64,000 bases of DNA. Source: Iris pallida. Its lineage: Eukaryota; Streptophyta; Magnoliopsida; Asparagales; Iridaceae. The notes under the pieces are model-generated. The model was not told the DNA's origin. It ran no database searches and worked only from the letters and a program-made list of their open reading frames with translations. A program made the translations under genes and the position numbers. The stretch covers positions 2,451,359 to 2,515,358 of the forward strand of contig JANAVB010044018.1 in NCBI GenBank assembly GCA_029216955.1. Reading direction: 5' to 3'. Shown here piece by piece: positions 1 through 10,533 of the stretch. Position 1 is the first letter of the stretch. Each line of letters begins with the position of its first letter.

Positions 1-388
1 TGGATATGTTTTTGTTTGGACAAGTGTTGGATTTTTGTGGTTGGACGTGTGTTGAAAGTTTGTGGTGTATGAACAACATACAGTTTGTTAATATAAAAAT
101 TGGGTTTTATGGTTATTTGATGTATTAAATCTTCTGGATTATTGAATTTATGTGTGTGTTTGATTTATAATATATAATTATAAATGTAAATTTGGCTTTA
201 GCTTCTTTTTACAGTTATAAAACGTCAACAATTAACTCAATCCTACCGTCAAGAAAAGCACTGTCAGAGACCGTCAAGAAAAGTGGGAGACTTTTCTTGA
301 CTCTGGCCTACTTAACGGATCCACAACTGTCAAGATAACCCTTTCTTGATGGGGATTAACCGTCAAGAATGCCTTTTCTCTTGTAGTG
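1..388. mobile_element. Terminal part of a CACTA (En/Spm) DNA transposon
   Basis: The segment ends at 388 with CTCTTGTAGTG, the reverse complement of the CACTACAAGAG-type terminal inverted repeat of plant CACTA transposons. The last 145 bp carry short subterminal repeats, also typical of the superfamily. Immediately after 388 the copia reading frame starts (IKDVYLV), so the transposon sits inside the pol of element A. The other end and any transposase lie left of the window. Positions 1-240 are AT-rich with no recognisable coding. The 3 bp target duplication cannot be checked because the left flank is missing. Confidence 0.75.
245..388. repeat. CACTA subterminal repeats and terminal inverted repeat
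   Basis: The 10-12 bp motif CCGTCAAGAAAAG or its reverse (CTTTTCTTGAC) occurs about six times in both orientations near 246, 269, 290, 327, 340 and 359. The terminal inverted repeat lies at about 374-388. In En/Spm-like elements such subterminal repeats bind the element's own regulatory protein; that role is inferred here. Confidence 0.7.
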
Positions 389-389
389 T

Positions 390-1760
390 ATTATCAAAGA
401 TGTTTACTTAGTAATAAAATTAAAACATAACCTTCTAGGTATAAGTCAATTGAATGACCATGGTTATGGAATTAATTTTGTTAAAGGTAAATGCTTTATT
501 TATGATAAAACCTCTTGTATAATCTCATTTGAAAGATTAAGAGAGAACAACATATATGTTTTATATCTGTCAGAGAATACTAAAAGTACAGAAAAGTATC
601 TATGCACATCTCAAGACAAAGCTGGATATGGCACATGCGTCTTAGACATACGAAAATGGACACAATTGTAAGGTTGTCCACAAAGAAACTGGTAAGAGAC
701 TTACCTAATATTACTTTCAAGAAATATTAGTCTATGTCGATTGTGAAAAGAATAAGACATCCAGATCATCTTTCAAATCAATAAATGCTGTAAGTACCTT
801 GAGACCTCTTCAATTATTACATCTGGACTTATTTGGACCAAGTAGAGTCGCCAGTCTCGGCGATAAGTTATATGCCTTTGTAATAGTCAATGACTATTCA
901 AGATATACTTGAGTTTTTTCTTTCAAATAAAAATGAGGCTTTCTATGAGTTTGTTTCTTTTTGTAAAAATATTCAAAATGAGAAAAGATTCATGATTACT
1001 CGCATTCGAAGTGATCATGGTAGAGAATTTGACAATCATGATTTTAAAACTTTTGGTGATTCAAATGGTTTATCTCATGAATTCGTTTGCCCCAAAACTC
1101 CTCAACATAATGGTGTTGTGGAGAGGAAGAATAGAACTTTTGGTGATTTGGCCAGAGTTATGCTTAACCAGCACAATCTTCTAAAATATTTTTTGGGCAG
1201 AAGTTGTTTATACAACATGCCAGGTATTGAATATGGTTCTTATTAAACCTATTTCGAAAAAGACTCTCTATGAATTATGGTTTAACAGAACTCATAATAT
1301 CAGCTACTTTAAAGTGTTTGGATGTAGATGTTTTATTCTGAACACCAAAGACAGTTTAGGCAAATTTGATGAGAAAGCTGATGAAGGAATATTTCTCGGA
1401 TATGCTACAAAGAGCAAAGGATTTAGAGTATTCAACAAAAGATCACTAGTAGTTGAAGAATCAATAAACATTACTTTTGACGAGCTAAATAGTAAAATTA
1501 CAAACGATAGTGATAATGAAGATGACAAAATTCTCTCAAGTAAAATGCTCGAAGATACACCAACCATATACCTGGAGAGTCTGCCGAAGAGATTACGGTT
1601 TTACCCAAACCATCCGGAAGAACTGGTATAGGTGATGTATATAAAGGTGTAAGTACTCGTTGTAATACTAGAGATATCATTGCTAATGTAGCTTTTATTT
1701 CTAAGATTAAACCCAAAAATTTTGGAGAAGCTTTTGATGATAAATTTTAGATTTCTGCAA
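390..1760 (+). pseudogene. Copia pol fragment: GAG-pre-integrase and integrase (element A)
   Basis: Integrase joins element cDNA to host DNA. The frame opens directly after the CACTA terminus with IKDVYLV, then HNLLGIS and DHGYGINF, matching the pre-integrase region of element B. The zinc-binding segment is badly damaged near 620-780. The catalytic core is visible in pieces: DLFGPSRV near 825-850, ITRIRSDHG near 995-1022 and VVERKNRT near 1120-1140, corresponding to the three acidic positions of a copia integrase. The C-terminal part continues at 1227-1630 (VFGCRCFILN, GIFLGYA). Frameshifts at about 890 and 1230 and several stops break it. Confidence 0.85.
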
Positions 1761-2650
1761 GGCAAGAGGAACTTAACCAATTTGAACGAAATCAAGTTTA
1801 GAAATTGTTCCCAGACTTAATGATCACCTGTTATTAGTACTAAATAGATTTTCTGAAATAAATTAGATGACAATGGTATAGTCACATGCAACAAAGCACA
1901 TATAGTAGCTCAAGGCTATAATCAAGAAGAAGGCATTGACTACGATGAAACATAGGCTCCGGTTGCTAGACTAGAATCCTTTCAAATGTTATGTCCTTTT
2001 GCAAGTTTTTAAGGTTTTAAACTTTTTGAAATACATGTCTAGTGTGCTTTTTTAAACGATTTTATAAAAGAAGAATTTTTTGTTAAACAACCTCCTGGCT
2101 TTGAAGATTTTAAAAGACCAGATCATGTATTCAAGCTTCGTAAGGCTCTCTACGGACTCAAACAAGCAGCTCATGTATGGTATGAGCACCTTAGTTCCTT
2201 CTTACTTGAACACGATTTTTCAAAAGAAAAGGTTTATTCTACTTTTTTTTATAAAATCTATTGATAAGAACATATTATTAGTGTAGATCTATGTAGATGA
2301 TATTATCTTTGGATCAACAAAAGAGATACTTTGTAATGAGTTTGCTAAATGTATGCAAAGTGAATTTAAAATGAGCATGATGGGATAATTGACTTTCTTC
2401 CTTAGGCTACAAATCAAACAAAATTCATAATAGATTTTCATCACTCAAGGCAAATATACAAAAGACTTGCTGAAGAAGTTTGATATCGACAATGTCAAAC
2501 CAATCAGAACTCCTATGGCAATGTCTACAAAATTTGATATGGATGAAAATAGTAAACCAACTGATGTTCATAAGTACAGAGGTTTGATTGGTAGTCCACT
2601 TTATTTAACTGTTAGTCGTCCTAACATTATGTTTTAAGTATGCCTATATG
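1761..2650 (+). pseudogene. Copia reverse transcriptase fragment (element A)
   Basis: This is the polymerase domain that copies element RNA into DNA. Recognisable pieces include [12 protein letters not shown] near 1918-1950, the VKQPPGFE segment near 2080-2105, YGLKQAAHVWYE near 2152-2190 and the catalytic box IYVDDIIFGS near 2287-2316. Thumb and connection follow (YTKDLLKKFDIDNVKP, TASRP-like motif). Stops, many of them TAG or TAA, and at least two frameshifts are scattered through it. The equivalent domain of element B lies at 9883-10533 on the other strand. Confidence 0.85.
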
Positions 2651-2682
2651 CTAGATATCAGGCTTGTCTTAAGTAATCACAT

Positions 2683-3239
2683 GTGAGCACCTTTAAGCGT
2701 ATCCTACGATACCTTATAGGTACTTTAACTACCGGTCTATGGTATCCAAAAACTAATTTCTTTGACCTGATAAGTTATTCGGACGCAAATTTTGCTGGAT
2801 GCAAGGTCGATCATAAAAGTACTAATGGTACATGTCATCTCTTAGGAAAATCCTTAGTCTTCTGGTTTTCTAAAAAGCAAAACTCTATTGCATTATCAAC
2901 AACCGAGGCTGAATATATAGCCATAGGACGTTGTTGTGCCCAGATTGTGGATGAAGCAAACCGTGGAAGACTATAAATTATCCTACAACCATATCCCTAT
3001 TTTATGTGGTAATACTAGTTATATAAATCTCACAAAGAATCCTATTTGTCACTCTCGCACTAAGAATATAGAGATTAGACATCATTTTCTTAGAGATCAT
3101 GTTTTACAAGCTGTCATTTAACTAGAATATATGGACAAAGAACACCAATTAGCTGACATTTTCACCAAAACCTCTAGGATAAGATCGCTTTAACTTTATA
3201 CGAAGAGAATTGGAAATTTTGGACATTGAGGTTTTATAA
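2683..3239 (+). pseudogene. Copia RNase H domain, end of pol (element A)
   Basis: RNase H degrades the RNA strand of the RNA-DNA hybrid. Motifs seen are YSDANFAGCK near 2776-2805, ALSTTEAEY near 2888-2915 and DIFTKTS near 3157-3175. Two overlapping frames (2683-2976 and 2936-3121) carry the domain, so there is a frameshift near 2940. A TAA at 3237-3239 aligns with the natural end of pol in element B (RELGILDE in B, RELEILDI here). Confidence 0.87.
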
Positions 3240-3817
3240 TTGTATATTATTTGACCTAAATTTATAAGATTGTAAAGAGAATTTTGTTCTAAGATGAAAG
3301 TGCCCTTCTGACAACAAAACGCAAAAGTCTAAGCGATATGGAGCCAAGTATCTTTGGACTACCGCTAGTTGGGATTCGGCCTCTACAACTATCCCGAAAT
3401 ATTTGATAGAATTTGTGTATAAAGGTTACTTAATATAAAATTATTTTTCTTCAATACAAATATTTTGAATTACTATTTCGTATATATGTTAATACATGTA
3501 TCAAACTTGTCCAATTCTGTTTAGGATACCTAAGAACCGAGCTCGGACCAAGCTCAATGCGAACTCAGGCCGAACTCAGGTAGGCTAATTCCATAATAGG
3601 AATGCACTGTTCGAGATTCTATTAAAACCCTAAACTTTTATATATTCTTCCTCATCACAACAGGAGCCCCTCCACTGAAAACCTAATCCTAGAAATCATG
3701 TTCTACCTCCAAGCCTCTCGAAGCCTAGAAACTTGGATTCGGGGTGATTTCGTGGTTCTCTTCCATTTTCCTTGATCAATTTCGGCCTCTCTCTCACTTT
3801 TTTCTACTTTTTATTTA
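3240..3817 (+). other. Spacer between pol and ORF3 (element A)
   Basis: No long coding frame is seen. Positions about 3298-3400 match the equivalent spacer of element B (8880-8975 reversed), including the shared block CCTTCTGACAACAA. Near 3540-3590 lie degenerate copies of the GAACTCGGCC-type near-palindrome that is prominent in the LTRs of element B. At 3620-3645 a telo-box-like AAACCCTAAA is followed by TTTTATATATTC, a possible TATA element 180 bp before ORF3. Confidence 0.55.
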
Positions 3818-5050
3818 GTGGCACTAAAGTTTCCCCAATCTTCAAAAAAGAAATAAAAAGTTGGGGAAGCTTCTTCTTCTAATGTTCAAGAAGTAGTTTC
3901 ATTCTCCCTTTTCAGTCCATCTCTGTCTGAGGGTGACAATTTTGATGAATTCATATTTGCCTCCTTAGGTGCTTCAAATGAATGGTTCATCGATTTTATT
4001 GGGACAATTTGTTCGGGAAGCCCTATCAATTTTAACTTGTTTCCAACCTATTTATTGGTATTTCAACACTTTGGATTTAATGGATTAGTATAATCTAGCT
4101 ATCCCATTTACATGAATACGATACGTATGTTCTATTGCAATCTCTCAGTCACAAACGACATTGTTCGTTCTAAAGTTGGTGGCATAGAAATTGAATTTGA
4201 TGCTGAGGATTTAGCTCTTATGCTTCATATTCCCAATGACGGGGAACCACTTGTGGACATCACAAAAATTCAATTTCCGGCTCATATGATTTTAAACTCG
4301 TTCTGTAACTCGTTATGTGAACCCAATCCTCGTCCCAAAGGTTACCTTGGACCGAAACATATGAATGACTATTTCTATTATTTGCATCAGATGGTATTTT
4401 CTATTATCATTCAAAAATAAACATCCATCGATAAAATCACTTATTTAGAACTCTCGGCCATGTATCATCTCCATTTTGAGATTCTTTTTAGCTTACCAAA
4501 GACAATTACCTCTGCTATGGAACGGTGTTGCAAGAAATCGTGGAACCTTCTATACGTGATGTATCTACCGTATATCTTTGAGTACTTTGATATCGTCTTA
4601 GATGACTGCCCTCGAGATGCTCCTTCTACTTATCTTTACATGCATCGTCGAGTAGCTCCTACTCCAGCTGTACAGGCTCCTCCTCCTTATTCTTCTCCTG
4701 TTGTTGACCCATCTGCTAGTCATCATCCTTCCCATCCTTCCACAGGCGTCACCCTTGATTCTTTCCAAGCTTTTCTTATAGATCAGTTCCGGTCTATGCA
4801 TTTTCGGACCACCCTGCAGTTCCAGGCCATGACCAACCCTGTGCAAGATTTCAGCTATAGTTTTTCCAACAACGCTGGCGGCCCCATTCCCATTGTTCGT
4901 GATCCCTCTGTGATTGGTTATCGTATTGATGATCCGGAGGCTTAGTGCTACTTTGACCCTGCTGCTGCTCGTTACGATCCCCACCGATCTACTGACTTCG
5001 AGAACCGTTTTCGGGCAGCTGGTGTTGATGATGATGAGGATGATGATTAG
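3818..5050 (+). pseudogene. ORF3 after pol, plant transposon-type protein of unknown function (element A)
   Basis: One frame of 411 codons runs from a GTG (where B has ATG) to a TAG at 5048-5050. It is interrupted by four in-frame stops (near 3854, 4091, 4418 and 4943) but no frameshift, which argues that it was once a real protein. Order: basic lysine-rich N-terminus and serines (nuclear-signal-like), a globular part (ASNEWF, GSPINF, MFYCNLS, CEPNPRPKGY), a second part (MYHLHFEI, LPKTI, YLPYIFEYF), a Pro/Ser-rich stretch and an acidic tail of Asp and Glu. The same order occurs in element B. It occupies the place of the env-like ORF of SIRE elements, but I see no signal peptide or membrane segment. 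It resembles the ORFs called putative plant transposon protein; function unknown. Confidence 0.7.
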
Positions 5051-5541
5051 TGATAAAGTGTCTCTACTGCATTTTTTAGCTGTAATTTATTTTCTTGTCT
5101 TAGCTATATAAGCTTCTTTAAAGCATTTTGTGACATTCAACATTTTGTGAAATTTGATTTCTATGTTTCCTTAAAGAACTCTATGTATGACATTCTCGTT
5201 ATATGCTTATTTCAAAGCTTTTTAGTTTATGCCATTAGCTATATGATATATGATGAGTACTTATCTATTCTTTTTACGTCATTTTGATTATATGACAACA
5301 GGGGAGAATTTTTGATTACTTGAATAAATTGAATAATGTATGCATAAATCAATTTTTTTATAATATTATTGCTTTGATGACTTGGTTTGAGAATTTTTTT
5401 AGATTTTAAATGCTATGAGGACTTGGTCATTTATTCCGGGGGAGCAAGCTAATGTACAACTGTACCGAGCTACTTACATACCAGATAAACATTTGTTAAG
5501 TATCAATCACAGTTTTGTCAAATTATCAAAATGTGGAAATT
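5051..5541 (+). other. 3' untranslated region of element A
   Basis: There is no credible gene. The G-rich tracts AACAGGGGAGAA at about 5297-5308 and CCGGGGGAGCAAGCTA near 5436-5452 match polypurine-like tracts in the same place in SIRE-type elements, including the two GGGGGAGCTA tracts of element B. The degenerate polypurine tract AATGTGGAAAT ends at about 5541, next to the LTR. Confidence 0.5.
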
Positions 5542-5730
5542 TGTTGGCCCATTTGGTCATGATTAACCTGATTTCGATAATTGACTTAAAACTTCGATTT
5601 GGATACGTAAAGTACGAAGACAACAGAAGACCACAGCTATTCTCGTCAAGCAAGATTTTTTTAATTTATTCTGTATTTTTTTTTCTTGAGTCTAGGCTTT
5701 TGTAAATCGGATATCACTGGCATTTAGATG
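5542..5730 (+). repeat. LTR A, left piece (interrupted by element B)
   Basis: It starts with TGTTGG directly after a polypurine-like tract (AAATGTGGAAAT), as expected for a copia 3' LTR. The LTR breaks off at the AGATG target site (5726-5730) where element B inserted, and resumes at 15069. Rejoined it would be about 1.33 kb. Confidence 0.6.
5726..5730. repeat. Target site duplication of element B, left copy (AGATG)
   Basis: AGATG directly precedes the LTR of B at 5731 and occurs again at 15064-15068 directly after its far end. The match fixes both ends of B and shows that it arrived as a single integration. Confidence 0.85.
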
Positions 5731-6669
5731 TGAAGAACAAGTAGGCAACTCTAGAGGGGGGTGAATAGAGTTTATGACAATAATATCCAATTAAAAATTA
5801 AACTCTTTCACCAATAGTAAATAATCAGAGTAAATACGGAAATTAAAAAGAGCGAGAAAGCATACGCAAACACAGCCGATTTTAACCTGGTTTACCTTGT
5901 GGAGGACTAGTCCAGGCCTGAGAACTCTAACTCAGGATTAAATCCACTATTTGTGAAATAGTAGTTACACCCCGTGCCTTTTCATCAGAAGAGCACGTCA
6001 ACTTGTTACAGAGATCGCAGTGGCGATGCTTGGAATTTTTCAAATGACTTTTCAACTCTTGCACAAACTCCTAACTGAAGAGCACTGAGCACTTTGAGGC
6101 TTAGGGAGCTTGTGGCTAGTAGATGAGAAGGGTAAGGCTTGTATAAGGCTTTAGAGAGAAAAGAAGAGAAGATTGGATGATTGAAAAAGTGAGAATTCAA
6201 GGCCTATTTATAGGGTTTTAGCCAGACAGAATTCGGCCATAATTCTGGGTCAAGAATTCAAATTTTTGGCCATTGGACAACTAGCATACAGCAAACCCTA
6301 AAAATTAGGGTCCTGTAATTTAGGGGACAGAATTTGGCCCAAACTCTGTGTGGAGGCAGAGTTCTGCCCGAACTCTGTCTCCAGAAGACAGAATAGTTCT
6401 AATGGGCTCATTGGGCTAGTTTGGTTTTAGTGGAGCTTTTGGTTTCTGGTTTGGAGATAGGTACAGGCCCAAACTACTCAGTACGACTCAGTTTACATTT
6501 ATCTAGACTCAAGAAAAGTAAAAATACAGACTCGAAGCATAGTACGCTGTAGGTACGAGCCGTCGTCCGTCTTGTACTGAGTTCAGTCTTGATGTGTCAT
6601 ATTGAATTATGACAAGTATCATATTGTCAATTTTATCAATATTTGGTTAACTGTGATTTTGAATAAACA
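5731..6669 (-). repeat. 3' LTR of element B
   Basis: It matches 14123-15063 along its whole length with scattered substitutions. In element orientation it begins TGTTTATTC, right after a G-rich tract (GGGGGTGAT), and ends TTCTTCA. It contains TATTTATA (TATA box on the - strand) at 6205-6212 and near-palindromic GAATTCGGCC / GGCCCGAACTCTG motifs in U3. Confidence 0.92.
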
Positions 6670-7217
6670 ATCACCCCCATATTGATAATTGACAAAATGA
6701 TATTTGTATATTCAATGTTCAAACCTGGACAAATTTATAAAAGCAGTAGCTCCCCCGTAATCAGTGTAGAGCGAGCAATAGCTCCCCCGTAATTATTGCA
6801 TCGTTGTAAGCCAACGTTCCTTTTTGTCCTGATAAATACAATCTTTCCCAAAGCACAGATACACAATATAATTAATGTGAATATCAAATAATTCTCCCCC
6901 TTTTGTCATTTATCAAACACAAACAACCAGACAATTTATAAAGGAAAATAACTGGCATGCACACCAAAGTAATCATAAACTGCATAAAGTGTCTAAAGAG
7001 TCACAGATAATAGATTGGTCTAATACAATAAAAACTACATAAACTAGAAAGCCATAATGCATAAAAAGTAAACATAAGATCCTCAGCAGCAGCAGCAAGT
7101 AGGAGACCACATCCATCACGGAGCTCGTGAATGTCCAGCGACGTCAAATAGATCAGTGAATGAACGACAAGGATCTCCCTCCATAGGAATAGGCATAGAA
7201 GGATGCCGAGACATAGA
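6670..7217 (-). other. 3' untranslated region of element B with polypurine tracts
   Basis: The polypurine tract next to the LTR is the reverse of ATCACCCCCAT (6670-6680). Two near-identical tracts AGCTCCCCCGTAAT (about 6749-6762 and 6780-6793) and a third CTCCCCCTTTTGTCA (about 6893-6908) read as GGGGGAG on the element strand, the pattern typical of SIRE-like 3' ends. There is no credible gene in the interval. Confidence 0.65.
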
Positions 7218-8277
7218 TTACCGGACGTCATACAGTGAGTTGTTGATGGCACTCATCTGCAGGGTGGTACGGTAGTCAAGCTGGGTCCAGCGATCATCCT
7301 CTAACGTGAATCGATCGCAGAGCATAGTCTGAATCGACTCAAGAGTAGCAGGTGGAGGGGGTGCAGGCTATCCAAGAGCAGGTGTGTCATCCTGAGCATC
7401 AGAGTGCTCAGACTCAGCAGGTGAACCGACAGCTGCCAGAAGCTGTCGTGCTTTAGATAGGAAGGCAGGGGCAGGGAGGAATTGGAACTCATCAAGTGGG
7501 ACATGAAAAGCACGAAAAATCATAGGAAGATAGAGAGCATAGACCAATGACCTTGGCTTCTTCCTAGCATTGATCATCCAGTCCATCATTGTACGTGGAA
7601 GATTGAAAGGGACATGGAAGTGTAGGTGATACATAGTAGAAATCTCAAAATATGAAACCTCATCAGTAGATCCCGCTTTGGGCAGAATCGTGGAAAAGAC
7701 AATGCGATGAAGCTCATAGAAGTAAGGGTTTAGAAACTTGGCAAGAAGCTTTCATGGACGTGTGTTTGGGGTACACAAATCGTCCTTAAAGCTTTCTAGG
7801 GACGACCCATCGGGGAATTGAAACTTGCAATCATCAACAAGTTTCTCCCATGAGTTAGGCTCCAGAATTTTAAGATATTTTGCAAGATCAAAGTCATCAA
7901 AAGATATATCAATGCCAGCAACACGTGAATATAAACGTATATCATCATGAGTAAGATTGCAATAAAATATTTGAATGGCATTTAAATAGATAAGTGAATT
8001 TGTAGTGACAAGTTCATCAAGACACAAATCATGGAATATGGAGTCATATTGAGAAAATATGGTGAAGTTAATAGGATGACCCGTACACACGGGACGAAAT
8101 CGAAAATCATTGAACCACTCGTTTGAGGCTTCCAATGATACAAATATTTGATCATCATACGTGTTAGGGTCAATGGGACGAGGTAGATTGAACAACGGGT
8201 GAATGGGTTGTTCAATAGGTTGTTCAACACGAAGAGGAGGATTCCCTCTTTCTTCTATTAAATAACTTAGGAGCCAT
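7218..8277 (-). pseudogene. ORF3 after pol (element B)
   Basis: An ATG at 8277-8275 opens MAPKLFNRRKR, a basic nuclear-signal-like start followed by serines. A 1-base frameshift near 8240 leads into the main frame, which runs to a TAA at 7220-7218 with two in-frame stops near 7750 and 7366. Landmarks shared with element A are ASNEWF, the GHPINF segment, IFYCNL, the LCTPNTRP segment, MYHLHF, LPRTM, YLPMIF and a Pro-rich region. It is shorter than the A copy and lacks the acidic tail. No catalytic motif, signal peptide or membrane segment is seen. It was probably a lineage-specific accessory protein; function unknown. Confidence 0.7.
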
Positions 8278-9045
8278 GAGTAATAAAGAAAATAATGAAA
8301 TTTAGATAGAGAAAAGAGTAAAAATATACCTCAAAAGGATGATGAAGGATGGAAGAGAATGATGCAAGAAACCCTCTCATTGAATTTGGAGAAGAAATAT
8401 GTACTAGAATGAGAGAACTAGGGTTAGGGTTTGAAAAGAAAGGGTTTTGAGAAGTTTAGAAGGTGGCAATGCAGGAGAGAGAGGGAGAACCCGGTTCTAA
8501 TGTTAGGGGTTCGAATGGTCGGATGGTATCTGGACCATTGGATCAATTTCAGATCAGTGGCTGAGCCCGCTTGAGGTTCTAGAATGACCAGACCGAATTC
8601 GGCCCGAACTCTGGGTTAGGCAGAGTTCGGCCCGAATTCTGGGTTCTAGAGCCAGAATAGAAATCAGGCTTGAAATGAGGTAAAAAATGATGATAGTTAA
8701 AAAGAATGAAAGGATAGAAATATGAGTAGGAATCCAAGTAGACAATATTGCAGAAAAATGAAAGTTGAATCAAAAGAATAAAAGTGAAGTTCATAAATTT
8801 GAATTGAGCATGTTAGAAATAAAAGTATACCATGTAATAAACAAGGAGTTATGACCCAATTTATTATGGTGAAACTGCCATGGGGTAGCTGCAGGACCGG
8901 ATCCCAGCTAGCGATAGTCCTGAGGACTAGTGCACCGTGTCGCTTAGGCTTTTACGCCTTGTTGTCAGAAGGACCCTTTTGGCTTGTACCCATAACAAAT
9001 TCATCATAAGAAACCAAGACATAATCGATATTTATCCAGGTCAAT
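8278..9045 (-). other. Spacer between pol and ORF3 with LTR-like palindromes (element B)
   Basis: No gene is seen. Near 8592-8650 two copies of TTCGGCCCGAACTCTG / TTCGGCCCGAATTCTG lie in tandem. The same near-palindrome lies just upstream of the TATA box in the LTRs of B (14620-14780). It is about 320 bp upstream of the ORF3 start, so it may be an internal promoter. Positions 8880-8975 are conserved with element A. Confidence 0.5.
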
Positions 9046-9882
9046 TTAATGAATAACAATTTCATCTAAAATTCCTAGTTCACGACATAGAAAGTTAAAA
9101 CGCTCTTCGGATAGTGGTTTAGTGAAGAAATCTGCTAGCTGATGATCAGTGTCAATAAATTCTAAGTTTATAGTACCATTTTGCTGATGATCACGCAAAA
9201 AGTGGTGATGAATTTCAATGTATTTCGTGTGTGAGTGACATATAGGGTTCTTAGTAAGGTTAATGGCACTAGTGTTATCACAGAATATAGGAATGTGCAT
9301 ATAAGAAAGGTTGTAGTCTGCAAGGGTTTGCTTCATCCACAGAATTTGTGCACAATAACGACCAGCTGTGATATATTCAGCTTCTGTTGTGGATAGTGCG
9401 ATTAAATTCTACTTCTTACTAAACCAAGAGACAAGAGCCTTGACTAATAAATGACACGTGCTGCTTGTACTTTTACGGTCGACTTTGCATCCTGCGAAAT
9501 CAGCATCTGAATAACCGACGAAGTCAAAGGATATGGATTTGGGATACCATAAGCCTACTATAACCGTACCCTTAAGGTATCGAAAGATATGCTTAACGGC
9601 GGACATGTGTGATTCCTTAGGATTAGCTTGATAGCGAGCACACAGACAAACACTAAACACGATATCAGGACGACTAGCAGTTAAATAAAGTAAACTACCA
9701 ATCATACCTCGATTCTTACGTTGGTCAACAGGTTTGTCGCTTTCATCAGGTTCCAGCTTGGTTGAAGTAGCCATAGGGTTGCTGATTGGTTTGACGTTGT
9801 CAAGATCAAACTTCTTCAGCATATCCTTTGTATATTTTGACTGGCTGATAAAAGTTCCTTGTAAAGTTTGTTTGACTTGCAA
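9046..9882 (-). pseudogene. Copia RT connection and RNase H domain (element B)
   Basis: Reading on the - strand: SKYTKDMLKKFDLDNVKP, LTASRPDIVFSV, YLKGT, GLWYPKS, then the RNase H signature YSDADFAGCKVDRKS, ALSTTEAEYI and the C-terminal ADFFTKPLSEERF. Two frames of 157 and 96 codons share the same register, separated by a stop near 9407 (AAG TAG, an ancestral CAG). The last codons give LGILDEIVIH and stop at 9046. All RNase H acidic residues I can identify are kept. Confidence 0.9.
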
Positions 9883-10533
9883 TCCAAGGAATAGGTGAGC
9901 TCCCCCATCATGCTCATCTCAAATTCGTTCTACATACACTTAGCAAAATCTTGGAAAAGATTTTTATTAGTAGAACCGGATATCATCTACATAAATTTGC
10001 ATTAAAAGAATAGTGTCTTGAAAACTTCTGATAAATAGTGTAGTATCAATTTTCCCTTTTAAAAAACCTTTATCTAGCAAGAAATTGCTTAGGCGTTCAT
10101 ACCAAGCTCTATGGGCTTGTTTGAGGCCATATAGCGCTTTCTTGAGTTTGAAAATGTGGTTGAGAAATTTATGATTTTCGAAACCAGGGGGTTGTTTTAC
10201 AAAAACTTCCTCCTTAATAAATCCATTCAAAAAAGCACTTTTAACATCCATTTGAAACAATTTAAAATTTTAAAAATTAGCAAATGCACAAAGCATCCGA
10301 ATGGCTTCCAGTCTTGCAACAGGAGCATATGTCTCATCATAGTCGATACCTTCCTCTTGGTTGTATCCTAGAGCTACTAGACGAGCTTTGTTACGTGTAA
10401 CTGAACCATCTTCATTTACTTTGTTTCAAAAAATCCATTTTGTACAAATAATCGAATGATTAGCTGGCCTAGGGACAAGTTTCCAGACCTGGCTCCTCTC
10501 TAATTGGTTGAGTTCTTCTTGCATGGCAGAAAT
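9883..10533 (-). pseudogene. Copia reverse transcriptase fingers-palm (element B)
   Basis: Motifs in order on the - strand: [34 protein letters not shown], the MDVKSAFLNG core, VKQPPGFENH, ALYGLKQAHRAWYE and the active-site box IYVDDI near 9970-9985. The box is followed by stops and a damaged stretch (about 9885-9965) before the thumb. Stops elsewhere replace Q or E codons. The level of decay is moderate, so the family assignment is firm. Confidence 0.9.

Larger units (their letters stand above)
389..5730 (+). mobile_element. Element A: degenerate Ty1/copia retrotransposon (SIRE/Maximus-like), internal region and LTR start
   Basis: The order is GAG-pre-integrase, integrase, RT, RNase H, a ~0.6 kb spacer, an extra ORF3, a 3' untranslated region and the start of an LTR at 5542. 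Each block has a counterpart in the same order in the inverted element B. The 5' part (LTR, gag, protease) is outside the window beyond the CACTA insertion. Many stops and frameshifts mark it as dead. The extra ORF after pol and the G-rich tracts downstream place it in the SIRE/Maximus lineage. Confidence 0.85.

Noticed and set aside
3818..5050. Viral envelope gene or endogenous pararetrovirus
   Set aside because: ORF3 has no signal peptide, cleavage site or membrane anchor, and no movement or coat protein motif of a pararetrovirus occurs in the window.
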